A stretch of DNA of 64,000 nucleotides from the NCBI RefSeq assembly GCF_024713975.1, contig NC_091105.1, positions 17,678,439 to 17,742,438 of the forward strand, written 5' to 3'. This document shows positions 1 through 12,100 of this stretch, piece by piece; the first letter of the stretch is position 1; every line of letters begins with the position of its first letter. The notes under the pieces were generated by a model. That model was not told the origin of the DNA. It did no database searches and saw only the letters and a list, made by a program, of their open reading frames with translations. This DNA is from Paralichthys olivaceus. Lineage: Eukaryota; Chordata; Actinopteri; Pleuronectiformes; Paralichthyidae. A program made the translations under genes and the position numbers.

Positions 1-507
1 TTAAGCAAAGCGGGAGCATGTGGTGCCACTGATTTGAGGGAATTTGGGTGTACCATTGCTTTGGAATAATCCAAACTTAAGCAAAAAACCTGACATGATG
101 CAGGCTTTCAGGAGAAGTGGAGGAACTGGGGCGTGATCGAGGCCCAGCAGCAGGTTTACAAGATAATCTAGTGTTTCTCAATTTTTTTTATGGCTGATTA
201 CTTCTGCCTGGTTCTGTGTTAAATGGGAAACATGTAGTGATTAGTAAGTGCACTGTTCACAGTTTTCTGAATCAAGTGGGTTGTTTGAAAGAATTGTGCA
301 GGAAAGTCTTTAAAACTGTTGTGTAATTTGAACAAATATGGACTCTGACCTGTAAACACACCTGTCATGGTGCAGTGTCACACCCTGACTATACTCCGTA
401 AGTACTTGAATGAATCAGGTCACATGCATAATAACATACTGGTGGAGGAGTATGTTAATATTGTTTTCTCAGTGAAGTTAATGTTGCCTTTGTCATTTCA
501 TATTCAG

Positions 508-2700
508 TGGAAGATGCAGTGGAGCAGTCCCACTTCGCTCTGTTCTTCAACCAGGGTCAGTGCTGCTGCGCTGGCTCTCGAACCTACGTCCAGGCTGACA
601 TCTATGATGAGTTTTTGGAGCGCAGTGTTGAGCGCGCCAAGAACCGAGTCGTTGGAAACCCTTTTGACTTAAAGACCGAGCAGGGACCTCAGGTAAAACA
701 CACACCTCTAGAACCAGTTGGCAATCTTCATAAATCAGTTGCAAAGGGAGGACAAGAATGAGGAAGAGAAGAAAGGTGGGTGGAAGAGAGGGCAGACAGA
801 GACACCAGGAACGGTTGTGTAACCATTATTATTGAAGCTCTGTCAGAATGGTTGTTTTAATGATAATATGATAACCAACAAAGTTTCATACAGCTCAGAG
901 GAACTATAGAATTCTTCATATCACTACTAGTAATTCATTTAAAATAATCATTCCACATATGAAGGAATTGAGTGGCATTTTCACTGTTTAGTCTCCCAGA
1001 GATAATGAAGTCCTCTGTTGTGACCCGTCCAGGTGGATCAGGAGCAGTTCAACAAGATTCTGGGCTACATCAGCAGCGGGAAGAGGGAGGGAGCCAAGCT
1101 CATGTGTGGAGGTGGAGTGGCTGCAGACAGAGGATACTTCATCCAGCCCACTGTGTTTGGAGATGTCCAGGACAACATGACCATTGCCAGGGAGGAGGTA
1201 GGGTAGGACTGAAGATTTAAAATGCAGAAAATGCAGCAGATATTGTTGTATATATGATTTATTATTATATGTATTTTTGAGATGTGGCTGGTGTTCTGTG
1301 TTAGGGCCTCAGCAGCAGCAAACTGAACTATGTTTTGAATACATAAATCACACTAACACCTCCATTGTGATGGCTGGTAGTGGATAGATTGTTGTGATAA
1401 AGATGATCCGCACAGCTGCTCATAGCTGAAACAAATCCTCACCTTTGATAGAGTCAAACAGTAAATCTCCCTTATATCAAACTCAGCAGTCATACCACAT
1501 CGGGATCTGAACATATTAATATTATGTACAAATATGGAGAAGGGAACATAAAAGGTGAAAATGTTTGTCTGTTTGTGAAAAGGTTTGATCTGGTGCTTTT
1601 AATTAGTCTTAATTATGAATGGGTCTGTTCTCTCCTGCAGATCTTTGGTCCAGTGATGCAGATTCTGAAGTTTAAAACATTGGAGGAGGTGCTGAACAGA
1701 GCCAATGATACTCAATATGGTCTGGCAGCTGCTGTGTTCACGAAGGACATTGATAAGGCCAACTATATCTCCGGTGGGCTCCGTGCAGGCACAGTCTGGT
1801 AGGAGTTTTACTGCTTTAATCATTACTATGCACATCATAGTCTGGTATGAAGCAAACAAACATTCTCTCAATACTCATCAAAATGATTGATTTAATAGCA
1901 TTCACTGGTGTGCGTGGTGTGTGTTCCCCTGCAGGATTAACTGTTATGACGTGTTTGGGGCTCAGGCTCCGTTCGGAGGTTACAAGGCTTCAGGTAACGG
2001 CAGAGAGCTTGGAGAGTACGGTCTGGACAACTATACAGAAGTCAAGACGGTAATTATTAAAGACATACCAGCATAGTGCGCTGTAAAATCACACTTTCTG
2101 TATAATAACATTAACTGTGTAATCACACCTTATATAAGAAACTTTGCAGTGCATTCATGGAACCAAATAACTGACCACGTCCAGGAAGTATTGATCTGGA
2201 GCATGTGTACTCCAGGGGGGTCACTCCTCTTGTGCATGTGTAGTGATACGTGGTCACGGCCTCTTCTACTGCCGAGGATTGAACGATGGACTTTCATTTC
2301 TGCAGATATTGCTCTCGTTGACATTCCTGCAGTCAGCATGTTGCTGCACGCTGCAGGCTAAAGATATCTTGTGACGACTGTTTTATTTGACGGAGGTTCA
2401 CATTAGGTTCACATTAGGACAGAATTCAGATGAGTAAATCATTGTATTTGTGTGTTCAGCCCAACTTATATATAGTTATACATACATTTTTAAAGATTCA
2501 TTTTGTTTAAGAAATACCAATCAATCATTGAAACAGTATTTGTTGTATCAGTGAAATCAATACCACACTGAGATATATTAAGCACTGTCACAACGGTAGT
2601 GATCTTGTCATTACACTGAAATAATTCTTTAATGCTGAGTAAATTTTTTTTTTTTCTGTGTTGTCAGGTGACAATGAAGGTTCCACAGAAGAACTCTTAG
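508..2700 (+). CDS. aldh2: Mitochondrial aldehyde dehydrogenase ALDH2, last five coding exons (5' partial)
   Basis: NAD-dependent aldehyde dehydrogenase that oxidises acetaldehyde and other aldehydes in the mitochondrial matrix. Exons read at 508-692, 1033-1197, 1641-1798, 1935-2049 and 2668-2700, all with AG/GT borders and matching phases. The first holds the active-site segment [13 protein letters not shown] with the catalytic cysteine; the next encodes [12 protein letters not shown]; the third begins [13 protein letters not shown], the family motif around the general-base and cofactor region; the fourth holds [19 protein letters not shown], the C-terminal signature; the last ends KVPQKNS then TAG, as in vertebrate ALDH2. 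The N-terminal half lies upstream of base 1; bases 1-507 look like intron. The tail identical to ALDH2 argues against ALDH1 or ALDH9 members. Which teleost co-orthologue this is cannot be told. Confidence 0.96.
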
Positions 2701-3106
2701 ACGTGAGCCCACTCGAGCTGTCGACCATGAAGTAGCTGAGACTTAAAGAATCTGCTCTGTGATCTGTCCTGAGTAATTCTACTGCTTTCTGTCACACATG
2801 CCCACTTCATACCCGCTGAAGCAGGAGGAGTCCCATCTGTTTTAGTACTGTTGACTACTAAACCTTCTCTTGGTGTAAATTTGTAAAGTCTACATCTTGA
2901 ATAAATCAAAATCGTGAATAGAGTACTCCAACCTTGATTAATTGCTGATGATGTCACCAGAATATAGAAAACTCTGTCCATGTTACAGGTATGATAGTTT
3001 TTCACCTGCTTTGATTTAATTGTAAATCTTTATGGCCACAGTCTCTTTGTGATCTGTAGACTGCGAGATTTCTTATTTTTCTGAATAAATCATTTAAACC
3101 AATAAA
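2701..3106 (+). terminator. aldh2: aldh2 3' UTR with polyadenylation signals
   Basis: Directly after the aldh2 stop codon there are three AATAAA hexamers on the same strand, at 2900-2905, 3084-3089 and 3101-3106. The clustering suggests alternative or redundant 3' ends. The repeat beginning near 3120 marks the probable end of the transcription unit. Confidence 0.6.
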
Positions 3107-3119
3107 CTTGCTGCCATCT

Positions 3120-3540
3120 TTGTGTGTTAATCCCAGAGAAGATAATGCCTCCAACTCTGGGACGTGGCCAGGTTATGTTTTCCACTGCCTTTGTTTGTTT
3201 GTCTATTTGTTAGCAGGATTTGGCAAAAACTACTGGACGGATTACCACAAAATTTGGACTAAAGATGCAGCATGGGTTAGGAAAGAACCCATTCAATTTT
3301 GGTGCGGGTCAGGAACAGGGGGCTGATCCAGGAATTTTTCACTTTCTTTAACATTGCGTGATGATATTTGTTAGAGGAAGTTAGAATCTCAGTAATTTGT
3401 GGATCTTGATGAAAAAATCAGGGATGTTTCAGAGACTGCTATTGAGTGTGTTCAATTTGGTGCAGATCTGATTAAAGATGGTGAATTTAAATGTGGTTTC
3501 ATCAGGGGAACGTTTGGCCTTGGTGGAGGTATCATTGTAA
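3120..3540 (+). repeat. Dispersed repeat, family F (AAAAACTACTGGACGGATT type)
   Basis: Non-coding sequence with phrases common in teleost interspersed repeats: a TTTGTTTGTTTG tract, then a GCAAAAACTACTGGACGG phrase, then GGAAAGAACCCATTCAATTTT. A related copy in the opposite sense is seen near 26690-26830. No long ORF. The class was not determined. Confidence 0.5.
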
Positions 3541-3734
3541 CATAATTGTGATACTTACACAATCATTTGAAGTTTGGCACTGGCACACATGGAATGTCTC
3601 TTAGCTCCTGCGTACTGCAGCATTAACTATAGGAGGCGGATATCAGAGGACATTTAGGCTAAAAACATGGTGTAAATGGAGCAGTTCCAAGTGTAATATG
3701 AATGTCGGGGCTTAGGGACACTTGGATGACACCA

Positions 3735-3945
3735 CACGAGCAGTATGGAGGCATTTTCTGTTTTTTACATTTTGAAGAAGTCGCTTTTACTTCAATTTTA
3801 TTGACATCTGGCTGCAACACTGTTTACCCCTGAAACTCCAAAAATGTTTTGTTGACTCAAACACTTCACCCAACCCTCCATCATCATAGTGGTGAGTAGA
3901 TAATGAGTGAATTTTCCTTTTTCGGTGAACTACCCCTTTCATACT
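3735..3945 (-). repeat. Dispersed repeat, family E (AAAGGGATAGTTCAxC end), reverse copy
   Basis: Read on the - strand it begins GAAAGGGGTAGTTCACCG, followed by an AATTCACTCATTATCTACTCACC-like stretch, and ends near a conserved block about an AAATACAATT/CTGCAACACTGTTTAC motif. A forward copy lies at 21837-22020 in dtnbp1 intron 8. Probably a short non-autonomous DNA element; class inferred only from the sharp common end. Confidence 0.55.
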
Positions 3946-4054
3946 CGGAGTCCAGGCAGAGAAAGTCTGCAGAAACGGTCTCACTGTGTTCGTTTCCCCC
4001 TGTTAAAAGTGTTTTTCTGTAGTTTTCCCTTTTTACTGGTCGAGGGTTAAGGGC

Positions 4055-4140
4055 AGAGGATGTCACACCTTGTTAAAGCCCTATGAGTCAAATTGTGATT
4101 TGTGAATATGGGCTATGCAAATCAAATTTGATTGATTGAT
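4055..4140 (+). repeat. SINE/LINE-like 3' tail
   Basis: Contains the sequence CACCTTGTTAAAGCCCTATG followed by an AT-rich end GGGCTATGCAAATCAAATTTGATTG. This 'small gene 3' end' form is typical of fish retroposon tails. Similar tails occur near 7400 and 48240. Confidence 0.4.
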
Positions 4141-4159
4141 AAATTGACATTTGCGTTTA

Positions 4160-4295
4160 CACATAAACCTCCGGAGAAAACACTAAGGATCTGCAGAGTG
4201 CAGAGGCTCTCACTGACATTGGCCTCTACACATACACCCCCTGCTGGAGAACGTCCGAATGATCTCCGGAGTTCAGTGCATGTTGGAGCTTTTTG
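4160..4295 (+). repeat. Fragment of fold-back repeat family A
   Basis: Two inward-facing CTCCGGAG-type blocks (about 4171 and 4264) with GAACGTCCGAATGATCTCCGGAGTTCAGTGCATG shared in broken form with the copies near 14060 and 61755. Short remnant of the family described at 61310-62005. Confidence 0.45.
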
Positions 4296-4423
4296 GCTGC
4301 TCGCAGCGCCTGTACCTTAGTGCCGGTAATAGATGCGCATGATGATCTAACCGTCCGGCTCCATCACACAGCTCGGGCTGTGATGAACGTTGCACACCGT
4401 CTTTAACACACTCCAGCCTCGGG

Positions 4424-4424
4424 T

Positions 4425-4470
<46 letters not shown>
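4424..4470. repeat. (TA)n/(TG)n microsatellite
   Basis: Uninterrupted TA dinucleotides for about 28 bases flanked on both sides by TG dinucleotides. Confidence 0.9.
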
Positions 4471-4471
<1 letters not shown>

Positions 4472-4479
4472 TTCCGGGT

Positions 4480-5010
4480 CACGTGGTGGACGCACAATGA
4501 CCGTAGTTGAAACAGCGCTCGCGCACTGAGACATCACCGGGGCTGGCCTCGGTTCGGAAGCGGCGGTTCACGTGACCGCGGTGGTGCAGCGCTGAGCGGC
4601 GGTGCCGGTGGTCGCGGTTCACTCATGGGTTCACGGAGCCGAGCGGTGCAGTGAACAACGGCCCCGCGGAGCCGGTGGGATGGTCCGTGTGACGCGCCGT
4701 GTGCGTTAGTGTGTCCGGCTGTCGGTGCCCTCATGATGTAGGCCGGTGATCCTGCTGGAGGTGGGTGGTCGGTTATTGTCGTTCCATGTGCGTGTGTGGT
4801 GTTTATGTGTCGATCAGATGTGGAACGGTGAGCCGATGTACAGGGGGTAGCGGTGGGCACACCGTGTTCTGACCCCACAGGCGTGTGTGAGCGGCGGAGA
4901 GCGAGGCGCCTGTAGGCCGGTGGTCCTGCTGCAGGTGGACGGACAGGCATTGTTTTACACGAGCTTTGTTCCACATGAGTGAAACTGTCCGCTGTGATCC
5001 ACTGTTCCAC
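4480..5010 (+). promoter_or_regulatory. CpG-rich region, probable promoter/5' UTR of the jarid2-like gene
   Basis: GC- and CpG-rich stretch in otherwise AT-rich DNA, about 1.1 kb upstream of the ATG exon of the jarid2-like gene. It holds an imperfect duplication: TAGGCCGGTGATCCTGCTGG near 4739 and TAGGCCGGTGGTCCTGCTGC near 4912, each followed by AGGTG, which could also act as splice donors of alternative 5' exons. A 158-codon open frame on the - strand is a GC-content by-product (Pro/Arg/His-rich, no family resemblance). The promoter role is inferred from composition and position only. Confidence 0.4.
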
Positions 5011-5380
5011 TGTGCGCGATGGAGATGGGTTTTATGAACCAACTGGGTCCAAACTAGATAACATCAAACACAAGGGGCCTCCATCCTCCTGCAAACAAAG
5101 ATGGATTACTTAGTCTTATTATGTCTTCTCATGGATTGTCAGATCAGTTACATGCAAGCACTGTTCTGCTCATCCATATCATCAGCTTCCATCTTTGTGC
5201 CCTTGAGCAAAACTGGTTGTGTAGGGCACCTCCCACTGTGGAGGTGTAGTAGGTTGGTGCTGGGCAGAATCATGGAGTCCCTTCCTCATTACCAGAAAAC
5301 ACTTGAGGCTAACGCAGCATGCTGTTAGAAACTGCAGTGCAGATTCATCGCCTGGACCAGATGAGCCTGGAAATGTTCTT

Positions 5381-5600
5381 TAAAGGTTCAGTGTGTAGAA
5401 TTTAATGACATCTAGTGGTGACGCTGGATGTTGCAGCTGAATACCCCTCGACTCACCCTCCCCTTCCAAACACGATGGAGAACCTCTGGTAGCCTTCAGC
5501 TGTCATGAAACTCTAAAGATGTTTAGTTTGTCAAACATGGTGGCCTCCATAGAGAGAACCAGCTCCTGATGTAAACAATGAGTGATTTTAAATCCAAACT
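5381..5600 (+). repeat. Dispersed repeat, family C (CAGTGTGTAGAATTT end)
   Basis: Starts TTCAGTGTGTAGAATTTAAT, then ACATCTAGTGGTGACG and ATGTTGCAGCTGAATACCCC. The same ordered blocks occur at 46335-46706 (same strand) and 63205-63340 (opposite strand). No coding capacity. Likely a non-autonomous DNA transposon. Confidence 0.65.
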
Positions 5601-6007
5601 CTTTCTATTGTTTATGATTTTCTTTGATTAAATAGTCAGAGTGGAGTGGGAATCACAGGGCAACTCCCAATACGCAATACATGGTTCGTGATAATGATAA
5701 TATCTCGATACAGCAATTTAGAGATATTCTAAATATTGCAAGACAATCATACATCACAATATCTAACTAAAGAAGACAAAATGCCCCTTCAATAATCAAG
5801 TGCTGGAGTTTGACACAAACTGAGATGAATCAATGAACACAAGTTGCTTAAAGTCTAATCTCTGTGTGTCTGTAATAAACACAGTCCCTTGTTGAGTGTC
5901 AAAATTGGCAGAAAGTGGAACAATTCTGCCTTGTGACATTTCTTGTATTAGCACTGTTTTGCATATTTTAAACACTCCTGCATTTACTTCCAACTTCTCT
6001 TTTCCAG

Positions 6008-6116
6008 GACAGAGCGGTGGAATTCCTACACCTGTAGAGAAAACTCAGCAGGAGAGTGAAAGGCCAAAGACACACAGGGCTGTAATTCATGTGCTGCTCA
6101 GTGTCTGCTGGGCAAA
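6008..6116 (+). other. 5' UTR part of the jarid2-like start exon
   Basis: A pyrimidine tract ending TTTTCCAG precedes 6008, so the ATG exon appears to be an internal exon starting with about 109 untranslated bases. This implies at least one upstream non-coding exon, perhaps in the CpG-rich stretch before 5010. Confidence 0.5.
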
Positions 6117-9100
6117 ATGAGTACAGACAGACCCAAACGCAATATCATCAAGAAGAAATATGTAAGTGGGATTTCTTTCCTCTCTCTGTGTTAGACTCAT
6201 AGTGGTTTAACTCCGACATTTAAGAAAATGAATATCATGTTTGTGACTGTTGAATTGACATTAAAGTACAAACAAATCTACATTCATTAGAAGTATTAGT
6301 CACACAATTCACTGTTATCACTCTCTGATAGCAGTTTGGTCTCTGTTGTGTTTCAACATCCTTGTATGCAGAGCTGCAGATAGAATACGAATGTGGGCCA
6401 CTTACGGCAATGATGCAGCAATTCTGAACGACTTGTAGCACGGACAAAATGGATGTGAGCCTAAAGTGTCCCATATCATAAATGTGATTATGGCCCAAAT
6501 AACATAAAACTAATCTGGGCCAACTTTGATACCTTTAGTTGACATGTGTTCTTACTATGGCTTACTTGCCCAGATCTGGCAAGAAGAAGAGACTGCCTAA
6601 ATGCCATTATTCAACCACAGTGGGCCAGTTGCTATGTGGGGAGGTTTCACAGAGACAGAGATGCAGAATGCATGAAATGATAATTGATGAAGAGGACTAA
6701 AAGGTTTTGTGTAACTCAAAATGTAAAGAAAAGACATGCATAAAATGAATATCATTCTTTTGATTTTCAATGGAAGCATCTGTTTGTTTGATGTGTTACT
6801 AGTATTTTCATTTGATCTGTTTTTGCAAAGCACATTGTAATTTCCTTTTTTAATAAGTAATGGAAATAAGGCTTGTTCACCCACTTCTATAATGATTGAG
6901 ACATACAAAATAAAACCATACACACAACTCTATACTCCTGATAAAATGACAAAAACAGATGCCTGGGCTCGGCCTGTGGAGATTCCCAATCATCAAGGTC
7001 ATGGTTTTCCAAGAAGGGGCAGCTGGTCTTGGTTTTAGACATTTTATCTCATCTGGACTGATGAAGCCTCAAGGAAGTGAGGTGAAATAAACCCCTCCTC
7101 CCTCCATGTAGTCAAGGTGCATGAAGTGGCTGAGGGTAAGCTGCTACCATTATGGTTATGACCGTGCTCACACTGACTTTTGTTCTGGACAGAATCACAG
7201 AAGTTGATCACAGAAGTCTTTGCAACTTATCCCATGGGGACCGTGAATGTTTGGGCTATTTGATTCTCCTCCAAAATGGTGGAGCAACATTGTGTAGAGC
7301 CTTGTTGCTTGTGTGGCAAAAATGAACTTGTCATTACTCTCTAATAGACAGACTATGTTTAGTATACATTTTAATATAACATATTGAGTTTCTTTAATGT
7401 TATAAGATTTCAACCTTACTATGTAAAGGGCCTTGAGATAATAGCCTACCTTAAATCAGGAGCTGCACCCTTCAGGATCGGTGTTAAGAGCTAGTCTGGC
7501 CTCAATTGCAGTTGCCTTGCAACAGAGCGAAGTTGGACATGATGAGAAAGTTTTATTGCTCATTAAATGGGACTGTCTCACGTCTTACATGCAGCCTCCG
7601 AAGGATACAGCCTCTGAATTGAGACTAGGCTCATGTATGTTGAGATTTTCTATCCAATCCTTTTACATTTGCGTTTAGCTTTTGCATATGATCATTTCCA
7701 GTGTTGGATGTAATTCATGTTACTTCCATGTGGTATGCGTCATAAACACTTGAGAAATGACCCTGAGCTGGTTGTGTCTGTGTCTTTGACTCTGCAGGAC
7801 ATCAGTGATGGGATGCCGTGGTGTGAAGAACGTCTGGTTCGCAAAGTTCTTTTCCTCTCCCTCAGGGAATTCAGAGACACACACCGTGCCACACATAAGC
7901 ACTCACAAGTACACACACGCGCACACAAACACACATCAAAGAATACACTTCTACATGGTCCGCGAACACAGACATTACCTAACACACACACGCAAAAAAC
8001 CACACGCACACGACAGAGTGTCCAGGCCTCGCAACAAAGAGTCACACACAGACCTCCTAACACACATACACAGAGAAACACACACAGTTCACAAAATATA
8101 CACATTTCAAAACACATACACCATCATGAACTCACCAACCAAGGGCAAAAAACGAACTTGTCTCAGGACTTACACACACCAAAAACTAAATGTACCTACA
8201 CACTACAGAACGTTCAGACCAAGTCAAAAATGTATGCAGGTAAAATTACACATAATGCGCAGCATACAGACACACAAGACAACTCACACACGTTGCAGAG
8301 GAATGCTGAAACGACCAGGACTCTACGCTCACATAAAACACAAAATACTCTGCTGCTGCCCGTCGCCAAATACTCAGAAACTGAAAAACACAAGCGCTCA
8401 GTGAAAAACAGCTGCACTTCTGGAAACACACGGATGATGCTGAGCGGTCCTGTCCCAGCCAGGAGTCTGAGATCACACACTCCCACGAGACTCAATGGTC
8501 AGTACCAGCACAGTTCTTCACTTCTGTCCTAGTCACAGCTGTCATTCACCAGCACTGCTGCTACTCTGGAATTTAAAGATGATTCCAGCTCATTGCCTTT
8601 CTTTCATTTTTTAACACAAACATCTGTTATACAAACTATTTCTCTCACGTCATGTAGTGTTTTTGTTACAGTTTTGTCCTTATAGCTGTGATTTATATGA
8701 TATGATATTATACTGTTTAGATGATTTCCCAAGGTGATGTAAAGTTCTATCTGTTCTCTGAAGGCTCCGTGGTTAACGGCATCAGCCGCTGTCAGTCCCT
8801 CCTGTCAACTGGTCCCAGTTGGAGCTGGCCCTTACAGACACGCCCTCAACAGCGGCGCCCTGCCAGCATTTATCGTGAGAAGGATGATGCTGCAGGCAAA
8901 AGGTCAGTCACTCTTGTCTGATCTTCTGCCTGTGAAATGGACTCGGACTGGAAGAATAAAATTATCACAGAATGAAAAAGATGGTGACAACGATGGCAAC
9001 TTGGAGAGACGTGAATCAAAGGGGTTCTGGGAGAGTGAAAATGTCCTTTTCTTGAGTTCATGTCACATTTTTATTTAACGTCAACTGAACTTTTACTCTG

Positions 9101-12100
9101 AGTCGGCTTCAAACGATTTGACACTGTGTCAAAGACGCTCAACAACCAACATGTCACATCCTCTTAAAAACAGCTAATTAAGTCGTCTTTGTTCAGATGC
9201 TCCGCCAACTGTGATTACCACCTGACACTGAAACTGTGAACGCATCAGAATAGACATATTGTAGTGTTTGATTTAATAATTTGGTTAATGTGAAATTGAA
9301 TGTGAATATTTATTTATGATTTATTTAGGCTAATAATTAGACCAGGTAGAGTTCACTCTGGGCGATTGTGTTCATCCAGAAATAAAGTGTAGATTTGTTT
9401 TAAAAAGTGGGGACAATTTCAGTTGATGAAGTTTTTCTTTCTTCTGGTGGACTAAAGCCCCACTCGACATGTTAGTTGCAGAAAAGTTTTAAGAGGGCAA
9501 TTTGTATGTGTGTGTGTCTGTGCAGACCGAGGCTGCAAGCACAGAGGAAGTTCGCCCAATCCCCCCCAAGCTCGCCAGGACCACCAGCACTGGTGACATC
9601 AGCACAGAGCAACCACAGTCACAACGTGGCCGTAGTCACCTGTCTGACCCGACGACGACCCAAGACTGAGGATTTCTTGTCTTTTCTCTGTTTGAGAGGT
9701 GAGCTACAAGCTCCGGCACTGCCTATACACAAGCTACTGCTTATTTACATTTAGATCAGTACCTGATATGTCTCAGCTCCACACTCCACAATCCCACAGT
9801 TCTAGCCCCACAGTTTCTCCTCCTGCTCTCCTGATATAAATTCTAAAAGAGCAAAGAAGATTGTTTGTAAGAGGTAGTACTAGTCAGAGGCAAAATGGCT
9901 CCCATATGTTGTCCTTTTATGGTCTGGATACTGAACTCTGCTGGATGTGTGTGTGCCAACGGCCACATCTGTATAGACTGGCTATAAGCAACATTGTTTG
10001 GTCTTCGCTAGTAGAAATGACTTGCATGATCATTTGCATATAGAGCAGGGAAGTGAGATCTGAACACAGGGGGACAGTAGAGACACATTTAAAGTGTGTG
10101 AGTGAGTGAGTGAGTGTGAGAAAGAGGCTATCTTGAAACTGTAGTGGGCCAAATGAAATTCAATTATCATTCACTGTTACTACTACTACTATTAATAATA
10201 ACATATTATGTAATAATGGTAAAATTGCACAAACTGAGAATTTAAACATATTTTATTTTTCAAAAATGTGATTAAGCATACAATATAGAAAGTTAAAGAT
10301 GAAATTGACAGTTAGTATCATTATTGTTTTTTTTCTGTCCAGAGATATTGTGATATCATTATCATGTATTCTTTTGGCCATGATATTTGTTCAGTGAAAA
10401 TCATGGCAGCCCTAATATGTACACTGCTGAGCAGACTGTGAGCGACTGTCCAACCAAAACATGCCAAGGCCAGGTTTAGACTTGCTTAGATGGTCAGGGC
10501 TGCCTTTTATACAGTGCTATTGCCTGGAGACAGCACATGAGGCAAAACAGGCCTCATGTCCAATCATTTCATATCTTTGAGTCCAGAGTCTAAAGTTTCC
10601 TTCCACTCCAAAAAAGAACAGATTTCATTTGGCATCTATGCACAGGGAATGTTTGTCCTGGACTCCATCAATAAGGATCACCCACCAAAATCAATAAGGC
10701 ATTTCCTCTTTCTCTTCAGGTTCAGCAGCACTGCCTAGCAACATGGCCTTCTTAGCAAGTGGACGAGTGAGGGAGCCATCTGAAACTCGGCGTCTTACTT
10801 CCTGTCTTTCCACCAATCACAGGACTGCAGCTGATGGAAAAAAAACAAGTATATTTAGTCGAACAGCAGGTACACATCTTCCTGTCTGTGTATATACCTG
10901 ATGGAGCTGATCTTGGGCACACATGTTTTTCTCTTTGCTTAAAGAAATATTCATATTCTTATGTATATATAATATTAGTTGATCTCTTTGCCTCTGTATC
11001 TGTGTTGCCGTCCTACAGTGCAGAGGGACTCGAGGTCTCTGAGAGGCAGGACTGGAGGCTCTGCAGCAGTCGGCTCTCTCTGTGCTCTTTCTGCTCGAGA
11101 ACAGAGTAGGAAGGAAAGAGGGGGGAGAGAGGAGGAACATCGGAGGAGGAGGAGAGAGAGGATGGAGGAGGACAGGAGAGGGGGGGCTGGGAGACACCTT
11201 GTGAGGCCTCGCCAGCTCTCCCTACAGGTCAGGAGGACGAACAAGGTCTGATCATCCTTTCTACCTGGAAAATGATCGATATTCCACCTCAGCCAGCTTG
11301 TTGCTTCTGCTCTCTGCATGTTCTCAAAAAGCAGGTGGCTTAAAACCCACAGTCTGTTGGCCGTGCTCATGTTGATATCGAAATAGGGTCCTGTTTGTTG
11401 TTTGCTGTGATGATGAGAGGAAGCATTTCGATGATTAATCTCTGCAGCTTTGCAACTGACAACATTTATTTGATTGAGTTTAATTTTCTTATCTGGTTAT
11501 TTCTACAAGTCAAATCAAACGAGTTTGACAGATGGTAATATTTCAATATGGAGGAGGGCCTCCATTTGAACATTGTGATAGTATAAAATCCCCTTATACA
11601 CATTCATGGTGTTGCTTTGGGTTTCTGAAGCTATTCATCCACATGCACTTCTGCAAATACATACTTGATGTTAAACTCCTGCCCACTTTTGAGAAATCAA
11701 ATGAACAATTATTCCTAACCCACCAAAGTCCTCTTTTTCCTCTTATGAATCACCTTGGATGTATGTCACTGGACCTGTAAAGAACAATCAATTATCCATT
11801 AACAGAATAATTGTTTTCGGTTATTATAATCCTTCCTAGGCTTCAATGATAGCTGTCATGATCTTTTTCTGTTGCAGGTTGCCATGGTGACTGGAGTTGC
11901 TAAAGAAAGAACTTCCTGTGTCAGGCCAGTTCCTCCCTTAAAGCCTAGCGCAGGGGTTGGCAGTAGACGATCACCCAGGTCCTGCACAAGGTCAAGAAAT
12001 ACCTGTAAACCAAGAGGCCATCCCCAAAGCAAACCCCAGGAAACCAGCAACAAACACATCTCCCGGCAAAGCAACCACCAGCTGCCTCGAAAACACCCCC

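Noticed and set aside
4534..5010. 158-codon ORF on the - strand in the CpG-rich region
   Set aside because: Pro/Arg/His-rich frame with no family resemblance; few stop codons are expected by chance in GC-rich DNA. Likely promoter DNA of the jarid2-like gene.
7740..8117. 125-codon Cys/Val-rich ORF on the - strand
   Set aside because: Antisense shadow of the CA-rich coding tract in exon 2 of the jarid2-like gene.
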